A stretch of 64,000 nt of DNA from Candidatus Opimibacter iunctus (lineage in GTDB: Bacteria; Bacteroidota; Bacteroidia; Chitinophagales; Saprospiraceae). This document shows, in pieces, positions 55,334 to 62,850 of the stretch. Position 1 is the stretch's first letter. Each line of letters opens with the position of its first letter. The stretch lies in the NCBI GenBank assembly GCA_016716665.1, contig JADJVH010000012.1, forward strand, positions 73,237 to 137,236, read 5' to 3'. The notes under the pieces are model-generated. The model worked only from the letters and a program-made list of their open reading frames with translations. It was not told where the DNA came from and ran no database searches. The position numbers and the translations under genes are program-made.

Positions 55334-55990
55334 TCACCATCTCTGTATCACCGAAAAATCCGCATAATATGGTATCGTCGGATTATCCTCAAAATTCTGC
55401 CCGAAGGTCTTACCAGCCCTGAGAGACAAACCTGTTGAAGGCAACCAATAGGTAGCCTGGAGGCCAAAATTGAAATTGCCTCCGGTGCTTCCATACCAGT
55501 CTTCGTGAGAGCCCGGATAATACTCTTTCAATATTCGTGGCTTGATGAGTGTGGCACTTGAGTGGTCATAACCAGCTTGGGCAGCAATGCTCCATTTGTC
55601 GCGGTAATAACCTATCGAAGTGCCAAGTCCAGCGCTGATGTTGACCAATACAGCAGCCTCTGAACCATATCTTCTGCAAGTCATTGAAGGCTTCACGCTG
55701 ATACCTATGTTTTTTAAGGGATGAAAGATCGTCTGTGCTGTCAGGCTTGCCTTGAAATCATCCATGATCTGTCCGCCAAATGGAGTGGTGAGTTCGGTGC
55801 CTATGACGAAAGGGATCTTGCCTTTGAATTTATAGCCGTACGAAAATCCAAAGCCTGTGACGAAATCTGCACCAATATGAAGGGAGACTACATGGCCACT
55901 GTTTTGATCATTGGTAAACCATCCGATGTCCTGTGACATGAGCATACCGGATATGGTGAGCATGATAAGAGAAAAGATAAGTGGTTTCAT
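55334..55990 (-). CDS. Outer-membrane beta-barrel protein of unknown function
   Basis: 218 residues with a signal peptide (about 1-19, ending MLMSQ). The rest is alternating strands with Gly/aromatic turns (HIGADFVTGFGFSYGYKF, NISAGLGTSIGYYRDKWSIAAQAGYDHS, FNFGLQATYWLPSTGLSLRAGKTFGQ) and a terminal aromatic residue (Trp), typical of outer-membrane barrels. Its start overlaps the stop of the alpha/beta hydrolase by one base, so the two are co-transcribed. No function can be assigned. Confidence 0.8.
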   Translation of the reverse strand: MKPLIFSLIMLTISGMLMSQDIGWFTNDQNSGHVVSLHIGADFVTGFGFSYGYKFKGKIPFVIGTELTTPFGGQIMDDFKASLTAQTIFHPLKNIGISVKPSMTCRRYGSEAAVLVNISAGLGTSIGYYRDKWSIAAQAGYDHSSATLIKPRILKEYYPGSHEDWYGSTGGNFNFGLQATYWLPSTGLSLRAGKTFGQNFEDNPTIPYYADFSVIQRW

Positions 55991-56916
55991 TATTTCATTT
56001 GATTTAGATAGGTTAATGCAATCGGATAAAAGGCATCCCAGCCGAAGTACAACAACTCATGGCCGGTGCCGGGAATTAAATGATATTCGACGTGGGGATA
56101 AGCTGCTCCAACAGTTTGTGCCCAGTCTTCGCCATACGCAGTATTGAGTTCGCTGTAGGTGAAAAGTACGCGCTTGTCATAGTCCTGCAGATGCCTGGTA
56201 AAGTCAAGACCCTGGGTCTCCCCTATTTCGATCATCGCATTGCTGGATACTGCCCCACTGCGCCAGAATGGATATGGGCCTGCATTACCAATCGTATTCC
56301 CCGGAGCGTTTTCAAATGTTGCGAAGTAGGCGAACTTGTAATCCAGGATTTCATCCTCATCGCGGCCCGCAAAAATCTGTTCGGGAAACAATGCATCATT
56401 GAGGGCTTCGGAAAAGAAATCAATGTGATTGGAACGGCTCAGATATTCCATGACCTGATCCCAGGTAAATCCGCCGGGCTCTGCCAGGACAGCGCCATCT
56501 ATTTTCCCGGGATACTCGTTGATGTATCCTGTGGCCAGCATAGCACCCCATGAGTGACCCACCAGAAATACCTTCTGATCATCACTTTGCCGGAAGTGAC
56601 TGATCAGTGCATCGAGATCATCGATCATGATCTGCACTGTTGAAAAGTCGCTGGCGGGGACGCGTTCAGACAGTCCGGTACCCCGCTGGTCATAGAAGAC
56701 CACAAAAAAACTGTCATTGGCAAAAGCCTTTGCTTCGAGCAGCGAGCGGTAATCTCCTCCCGGACCGCCGTGGATCATGATGATGATCGGATCAGTGGGC
56801 TTTCCATATGTCTCAACATGAAGCAATGTGCCATTGATCTGCAGGGAAGGAAGGGAACTATCCTGATCTACGGTCAGGGGGACCAGAGTTCCCGGGGTCA
56901 GTGGATCTAAGATCAC
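55990..56916 (-). CDS. Secreted alpha/beta hydrolase (proline iminopeptidase-like), signal peptide out of frame
   Basis: 308 residues as read from a GTG at 56916. Motifs: MIHGGPGGDYRSLL (oxyanion HGGPG), YDQRGTGLSE, VGHSWGAM (nucleophile Ser), and GTGHELLYFGW (His). This is the proline-iminopeptidase group. No signal peptide is present in this frame, but the next frame upstream begins MKPYSFFTLKLRSLSN at 57028 and reads AFVFLFSLSSCSD, a lipoprotein signal. Removing one base near 56905-56911 joins the two (CSDLDPLTPGTLVPL). The gene probably spans 55990-57028 with a one-base insertion; either the secreted form is lost or the insertion is an error. Confidence 0.82.
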   Translation of the reverse strand: MILDPLTPGTLVPLTVDQDSSLPSLQINGTLLHVETYGKPTDPIIIMIHGGPGGDYRSLLEAKAFANDSFFVVFYDQRGTGLSERVPASDFSTVQIMIDDLDALISHFRQSDDQKVFLVGHSWGAMLATGYINEYPGKIDGAVLAEPGGFTWDQVMEYLSRSNHIDFFSEALNDALFPEQIFAGRDEDEILDYKFAYFATFENAPGNTIGNAGPYPFWRSGAVSSNAMIEIGETQGLDFTRHLQDYDKRVLFTYSELNTAYGEDWAQTVGAAYPHVEYHLIPGTGHELLYFGWDAFYPIALTYLNQMK

Positions 56917-57162
56917 TACAAGATGAAAGTGAAAAAAGAAAAACGAATGCTTCTACTACGCTCAGCAACCGGAATAAATAATTCGATAGTGACCTTAACT
57001 TGAGCGTGAAAAAGGAATATGGTTTCATAAGCCGTTAATTTTTCTGCAAACTTCGGCCACATACCTCAGGTGTGCGACCGTGCTTACAAGGCGACCTCTT
57101 TTACAGGTGCGGGCTTACAAGGAGGGAGGCTTATGGGTTGGTTGTGAGGAGTTTAGGATAAA

Positions 57163-57740
57163 AAGAAATCATCTCGAAAAGGTATTCACGTTATTGTAAG
57201 ACTGTAAGAAAGTACGAAAGTAAGAGGCAAGGGTGTAGGAGTTTGTGACTCCAGATTCCTGACTTCTGAGTGCCGTTAGTTGCCTTCGCGAAAAACTTTT
57301 TCTTAATGAGGCCTGCGCCCTCATTTTACCCCCTAGCCCCCTGAATGGTTCGACCTGCTCACGCGCAACCTTGTGCTACAGCTCACCAACAGGGGGTAAA
57401 AATCCACCTTGAGTTATTAAGTACTTTCAAATCATCTCGAATAGGTAACCATCCTGTCGCTCAAAAGCAGGAGGCAGGAAGCAGGAGATAGGGCAGGGAG
57501 CAAACAAAAAAACTCTCTAATAGGTAACCACCTGCAAAGCAGTGAGGCCGGAAGCAGAGATAGGAAGCAGAGTAAGCAAGAAAAAAATCATCTCGAATAG
57601 GTAACCATCCTGTCGCTCTATAAACAGGAGGCAGGAAGCAGGAGATAGGAAGCAGTGGGCAATAAGCAATAGGCAAGAAAAAAAACATCTCGAATAGGTA
57701 AAAACCTGTCGCTCAAAATTGTCCGAACCGCGATAAAATG
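57163..57740 (+). repeat. Mosaic of partial SE boxes, purine tracts, C-rich hairpin and R45
   Basis: SE 5' boxes (CTCGAATAGGTAA) occur at about 57168, 57433, 57508 (damaged), 57587 and 57684; most are followed by GTCGCTC and then a GCAGGAGGCAGGAAGC tract rather than the rest of the element. A C-rich hairpin starts at 57325 but is split by R45 (57349-57391, reverse orientation) before GGGGGTAAA at 57392-57400. No gene. The interval 57029-57162 shows no clear feature. Confidence 0.75.
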
Positions 57741-57994
57741 AATCATTTCGAATAGGTAACCATTCTGTCGCTCTAAATTGTCCGAGCAGCGTGGGAGATT
57801 TGTTTCAGGGAAAAAACAAGACTCATGGTTTGAGATCACGGTCTAGAAACAAAATATGAAACTCGGTAAAGCGAGGCAGCTAATAGTTAATCCAGGCGAA
57901 AGCAGTAATCCCAAGGCGAGTTTTTAGAGCGACTAGCGTTTTTGTTACTTTTTGGGCAATGCAAAAAGTAAAATAATCTCCACGCTTAGTGCGT
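57741..57994 (+). repeat. Structured repeat element (SE), copy E
   Basis: Box TTCGAATAGGTAACC; P1 57767-57777/57923-57933 (GTCGCTCTAAA); P2 57799-57806/57846-57853 (TTTGTTTC); P3 57945-57954/57962-57971 (TTACTTTTTG); P4 57982-57985/57991-57994 (ACGC/GCGT). P1 differs from copies A and C at two positions, with compensating changes. P4 overlaps the stop codon of the minus-strand AraC-type gene. Confidence 0.85.
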
Positions 57995-59106
57995 AACAAA
58001 CTCCGAAGGAGACTTCCCTGTATGTGCCTTGAAATATTTATTAAACGTGGATTTGGAATTGAATCCACATTCAAACGCAAGGGCGAGGAATGAATAATGC
58101 TGCTTGTCCGGATGGGCAGAGGCATCGATAAAGGCCTTCACGCGAAGGGTATTGATATAGTTATAGAAATTTTTCTGCTCCCGTTCATTGATGACCTGGG
58201 AGAGGTAGTTGGGATGCGTATCAAGAATGGCTGCTAGGTCGGCAAGGGTGATATCATTTTGTTTGTAGAGTGCTTTCTCAGCCATGAGTTTGGTGAGCCG
58301 TTGGTGTAGGTCCGTTGCGTCGGGTTCCTTGAGTCCTGATTTAGCATAGCGAATCAAATCACCTTCTTGATCTTCTGCAGGGGGAACAAACTCATCAAAG
58401 GAAGGCGGCTCCGGATGAGCGGTTGTCTTCAGGATTTCAGGGTGCGCATAGAATATAGGGAGACGGGTAATCCCAAATATCCCGATAAAAATGACCAACA
58501 AGACCACGCCTGAAAACACGACCTGATCGTCAAAGAATAGGACAAGTATCCAGATCAATCCCAGGCCAATAGACAGGTATTCGAGCCACCGGAGCATGAG
58601 TTTATCGGTGTTGGAAAACCATTGGATGATTTTAGTACGGTGCTTCTGTATCCGATAGAGTGACCATATACTATAGCCCAGGCCCAGCACCACCACCATC
58701 ACACTTTGGAGTATGTTGTACCATTCATACCCCGCCCCTTATTTTTAAAGACGGCGATCTTTTCTGCTGCAGGACGCAGAAAAAAAGGAAAGGCCAGCAG
58801 GACCAGCAGGAGAAAGGGGATAAAGTGTGGCAGGACTTGCTTTAAAGACAAAGGCTTCTCCCTCGTGATCGCTGTGACATATATAAAGAGGAATGGACCG
58901 TGCAGCAAGGCCAGGGAGGGGACTACACCGGAGGAGAAAGGGTAATCGTAGGCAACACCTGAATAGGTCAGGTAGGATATGAACTGGTGAAGGGCCATCA
59001 CGCCCATCCAAATTGTCAGGATCTGGTCCGCGTAGGATTTGTTCCGCTTGAAGACAAGCAGGACAAAGAGGAAAGCGGAGAGGATGATGCCGATGAGGAA
59101 GAACAT
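57986..59106 (-). pseudogene. AraC-family membrane-anchored regulator split by a frameshift
   Basis: Read with one frame change, about 373 residues. The N-terminal half (start Met at 59106, MFFLIGIILSAFLFVLLVF) has several transmembrane helices; the C-terminal half has an AraC HTH (DITLADLAAILDTHPNYLSQVI ... FLALAFECGFNSKSTFNKYFKAHTG). The frames meet near 58730-58738 (CCCCGCCCC on the plus strand); upstream of MVVVLGLGYS the second frame reads GYEWYNILQSV. Such proteins sense a signal at the membrane and regulate transcription. The break may be an error in the C runs. Confidence 0.82.
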
Positions 59107-59238
59107 GCGGCGAAGATAAGGAGCAGGGAGCAAGTGGCAAGGGGCAAGGAGACTGTCAGGAGACGGATCATACATAGTTCAAACAAGGAATAACGAACAA
59201 GGAACATCGAAGGGAGAAGGGACTGTCTGCTGCGATTT
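59107..59238. repeat. Purine-rich cassette upstream of the AraC-type gene
   Basis: The same order as 54500-54620: purine tract, GACTGTCAGG, GTTCAAACAAGGAAT, CATCGAAGGGAGAAGG. On the minus strand its end lies directly upstream of the AraC-type start. No gene. Confidence 0.65.
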
Positions 59239-59287
59239 CGGTGATCGGTGATCGGTGATCGGTGATCGGTGATCGGTGATCGGTGAT
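59239..59287. repeat. Heptanucleotide tandem repeat, (CGGTGAT)7
   Basis: Seven perfect copies of CGGTGAT. It is followed by a REP-like hairpin AAATTTAGCC/GGCTAAATTT at about 59288-59312. Copy number could vary, but no gene lies across it. The rest up to 59416 is short. Confidence 0.85.
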
Positions 59288-59416
59288 AAATTTAGCCTTT
59301 GGCTAAATTTATTGAATACGGTCGTCAAAAGCCGAGCGGGAAAAAGCCAACAATGATTAAACTTCTTTACCATACATTTATAAAAATAAAACCCTGGCCC
59401 ACTTCATTTCACACCA

Positions 59417-61175
59417 ATGGCTGCCTTCAAATCAACACAGGAGAGAAATTCAAAATTGCGTGCGCTTATAGCTTGCTTTGTCTGCTGTGTGATGATGCCG
59501 CTACACGCCCAGAAGATGACCGAACAGGAGCAACGGTATGTGCAGTCCCTCCTCGATTCTTCAGAATATCTCAAACTCAAGGATCCGCCGCGTTCACTCT
59601 CCCTCGCGCTGCAAGCACTGGACTGGCTGCCGGAGAAAGGATATGAAGAGATGAAGGTATTTGCCTATCTGCGCGCAGCCAATAGCGAGAAGATCGCTTC
59701 CCACAAGACCAAATCACTTGATTATGTCAACCAGGCTACTGCCTTGTCATCAGCGATCCAGGATTCCAGTCTGATGATGCGGTCCGCATTTATGAAGGCG
59801 ACGATCTTTGGCTTCTATGATGATGCTGATTCAGCGCTGGTCTTTTACCAGCAGGCGATCGACATGTACCGTCCCGGAGATGATGTCTTCTATGCGGCCA
59901 ATGGATATACCAATATCGCAGGCCTTTTTCGCAATATGGGGATGAACCCAAAGGCTGAGGCGTATTACCAAGGGATATGACATCAGTCGGGGGATAACTT
60001 TGCGCGGATCTTTACGCTATCGAGGTTAATTTCCTTTTATGCATCGAGGAACAATCCTAAATACATCGCATACCTCGACACGCTTTTCCACTTCGATTTT
60101 GCACGCACGGCCCCTAAGGCTGCTGCTGCCCATCCTACACCTTCCTCATTACTGGGATGCTTTGTCACCGAAAAGGAGAAAAAGCTAAGGGAAGTCTACA
60201 CGTTTGCAAAAAGCAGTTCGCGACAATCAGGTTGAATTTGGCATAAACTCAACGACCGCAGGTAGAGAAAAAAACATGAGTCAAGGCAATTGTTGTCAGA
60301 ACTTCTCACGATATCACATACGGCCGGCAATGGCAAGATGGAAGCTGAAGTCTACCGTGCCTTGTATGAAAATGCAAAAGCGCTCAATGATCCGATGAGG
60401 GCGCTCACCTATATTGAGCGGTTCAGTGCGATCAATGACAGCCTGCATGTGGAAGAGATGCAGACGCAGATCCAGGAGCTCAATGTGAGGTTTGAAGTAG
60501 AACAGAAAGATCACGAAATCGAGCGTCAAAACCTGAGTCTCGAGCAGGCGAGGAAAAACAGAAATTTCCTCATGCTGATCATTGGCTTGCTCGGAATCAT
60601 GGCCGGTCTGACCATCCTGTACTTCAGGAACAGGATCCGCACTGCCCGTCGATTGCGTGCACAGGAAGAAATCATCCATCAGCGTGACAAGGAAAAACTC
60701 CTGCATGAAAAGGAACTGGTTCAACTCACTGCATCGTTAGAGACACAGGAACTTGAACGTACGCGGATTGCGCGTGACCTCCACGATGGCATCGGCAGCC
60801 TGATGAGTGGCATCTCTGCGCAGGTAGAGAATCTACTCTCCAAAGATCCGGACAATCAGCATTACACTACGATCAAATCGATGGTCAAAGAGACAGCCAC
60901 CGAGTTGCGCAGGACCTCCTATGAGTTGATGCCGGCTAACTTGCTACGCATGGGGCTTGATCCGGCGATCCGCGACCTGTGTTTTAACCTTCTCACCAAA
61001 AACGGCATTGAACCTACGCTCGAACTCGAAGCAGATGTGACCTTGCTTTCACAGGAACAGCATTGGTAGTCTATCGTATCCTGCAGGAGTTGCTGCACAA
61101 CATCGTCAAGCATGCCGGCGCGACCAATGCTCTTGCAGCTTATGCATTTTGACCATGACATGACACTCATCATTT
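59417..61175 (+). pseudogene. Decayed TPR histidine kinase, paralogue of the 3592 gene
   Basis: It is homologous to the kinase at 3592-5520 over most of its length: DSSEYLKLKDPPRSLSLAL, RAANSEKI, LMMRSAFMKATIFGF, GYTNIAGLFRNMG, then a transmembrane helix (NFLMLIIGLLGIMAGLTILYF) and HisKA_3 with IARDLHDGIGSLMSGI. Frame breaks occur near 59974-59993 (two small deletions that nearly compensate), 60220-60290 and 61070. The ATPase region ends at about DMTLII, where the nucleotide-binding half (DDG and G boxes) is replaced by a REP-like doublet at 61176. No response regulator is adjacent. It is non-functional as read; some indels could be sequence errors, but the C-terminal loss is not. Confidence 0.85.
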
Positions 61176-61253
61176 GAAGTTTGCAACTTCAAATCAATAT
61201 CATCATCATCTGGTTATTGACGAATCATCGCAAGGCAGTTTGCAACTGCCAGG
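61176..61253. repeat. REP-like doublet, copy 1
   Basis: Two hairpins, GAAGTT/AACTTC (61176-61190) and GGCAGTT/AACTGCC (61234-61250), both with a TGC loop, joined by ATCAATATCATCATCATCTGG. It abuts the truncated end of the kinase. Two more copies lie at 62535-62734. Confidence 0.75.
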
Positions 61254-61310
61254 TAACATCCGATTTAAACCAACCTGGTTTAAAAAACACAAATTCCTTA
61301 TCTTTTCGAA

Positions 61311-61840
61311 ATGAAAACAACTATCCTGACCATTTTCTTTGGCTTGTGCTGCAGTGGTATCGCCCTAGCCCAGACGTCCAATCTGCAGTGGATTACCTTG
61401 AACCCTGATGGTGTCACCTCCGTAGAAGGTAATCTCTCCTAAGGTGTTGACATGACTGATCTGTCATGGGCATGGAATAGTTCAGTAGCGTTTTCCAGGC
61501 ACCCAGGCTGCGAAATTTACCGGCAAGCATGTACTTTATGCGCTCGACCTTCCTGCTTACACGGAGCTTGAGATCGATCTCATCCCTGCTGACAAGACTG
61601 CCAACTTCAGCTTGTATGCATACGAGGTAGGTACCATCACCGATGGCAATATCGTGCCCACCCTCCCACAGTGCATCCGTTGCGAAGCAGACTACAAGTG
61701 GGACTACAAAGTCAAGCGGAAGACACAGGACCACACGTTATGCAAGTGACATTCTTGCTATTGCCAATCCGTACCAGGTCATCGGGGTGGTTGGGGCGAA
61801 TGGCTTGAGAGAAGGTGGGTATCGGTTGGGGGTAAAGAGG
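61311..61840 (+). pseudogene. Decayed secreted protein
   Basis: A signal peptide (MKTTILTIFFGLCCSGIALA) opens at 61311, but the frame stops at 61440-61442 after 43 codons. Parts of the same protein continue in other frames, ending YKVKRKTQDHTRYASDILAIA and VIGVVGANGLREGGY. The gene is non-functional as read. Function unknown. Confidence 0.65.
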
Positions 61841-62000
61841 AAAGGGATAGGGCAAGGAGCAGGGAGCAGGGAGCAAGGGGGACTGTCAGGAGACAAATAT
61901 TCATGAGTTCAAGCAAGGAACAATTGAACAAGGAAGGGAGAAGGGGTTGTCCGGAGGCAGTTCACTCAGGGTTCAAGCAAGGAATACTGAACAAGGAATT
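61841..62000. repeat. Purine-rich cassette, third copy
   Basis: GCAAGGAGCAGGGAGCAGGG, GACTGTCAGGAGAC, GTTCAAGCAAGGAAC, GAAGGGAGAAGG; a second GTTCAAGCAAGGAAT unit follows at about 61974. Unlike the 54.5 and 59.2 kb copies, no gene starts next to it. Confidence 0.6.
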
Positions 62001-62121
62001 TTGAAATAGGAAGTTATGGGAATAGGGAACACAGCACATCTGTGACTCCGGATGCGATTAGAGGAGATGCGACACTTTCAGTGTTGCTATTAACAGAGAA
62101 GGTTAGAAATCGAACAAATCA

Positions 62122-62385
62122 TCAAGTAGAACTCTTTTCTTGCGCTTGTAGATAGTCATCGTCATCATTATCCTGATAGCGTCTCTCTTCCTTCCGAATG
62201 CGGGAAATCATCCGTTTTGCAAAGCCTGTATCCACGGGAGGCATGGTGACCTGGGCAACACGTTCGATGATCTTATCGAGTTCGCCGCGGTCGAGCCATA
62301 CACCCCGGCACTGGGGGCAGTAATCGATCTCGATCCCGGAACGTTCAGACATTACAAGGTCTACATTGCAAGTTGGACATTTCAT
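62122..62385 (-). CDS. Small zinc-ribbon protein (TFIIB-type)
   Basis: 87 residues. MKCPTCNVDLVMSERSGIEIDYCPQCRGVWLDRGELDKII (key parts CPTC, DYCPQCRGVWLDRGEL) matches the zf-TFIIB family, with four zinc-binding cysteines. The C-terminal half is charged. The role is unknown; relatives are small cytoplasmic proteins. It is the only intact gene in the last 5 kb, with repeat spacers on both sides. Confidence 0.85.
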   Translation of the reverse strand: MKCPTCNVDLVMSERSGIEIDYCPQCRGVWLDRGELDKIIERVAQVTMPPVDTGFAKRMISRIRKEERRYQDNDDDDYLQAQEKSST

Positions 62386-62850
62386 AAAGGAGATAATTTG
62401 ATTTTAGCTTAGGAACAAAGATTAGGGAAAATGGTTTGCACCGGGATTGGGTAATATTCTTTGTTCACACTTACCCCCTGACCCAAAACGATATCGCCTA
62501 TTTGGTAAGGGCGCTATCAGCGCATCAGCCTGGGGCAACTTCAAATCAATATCATCAACATCTGGTTATTGGTGAATCATCGTAAGGCAGTTTGTCCCTT
62601 ACTAACCCCTACCCCCTGGCAGGGGGACTTGATCTAAAACACTATTGCTATTTGGAAGTTTGCAACTCAAATCAATATCATCATCATCTGGTTACTACGG
62701 GCAAAATCTTCGGAGGGCAGTTTGCAACTGCCAGGATAGATCACTCCAACATCCCAACGTCTGGCACTACAAGTCTGGCATCTGGCGTCATCAGTATATT
62801 CCACTTTTTACATTTCCTTTACAACCCGAAAAACATAATTCCCCCCATTC
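62386..62850. repeat. Spacer with REP-like doublets, copies 2 and 3
   Basis: Partial copy 2 (62535-62594) and copy 3 (62655-62734) of the TGC-loop doublet share ATCAATATCATCA.CATCTGG and GGCAGTTTG. Pieces of C-rich hairpin text (ACCCCCTG) occur at about 62471 and 62605. No gene is supported. Confidence 0.65.

Noticed and set aside
42657..57994. SE as a metabolite riboswitch
   Set aside because: In three of five copies the neighbouring gene is on the opposite strand and the element lies at its 3' end, so control of translation or transcription initiation cannot be general.
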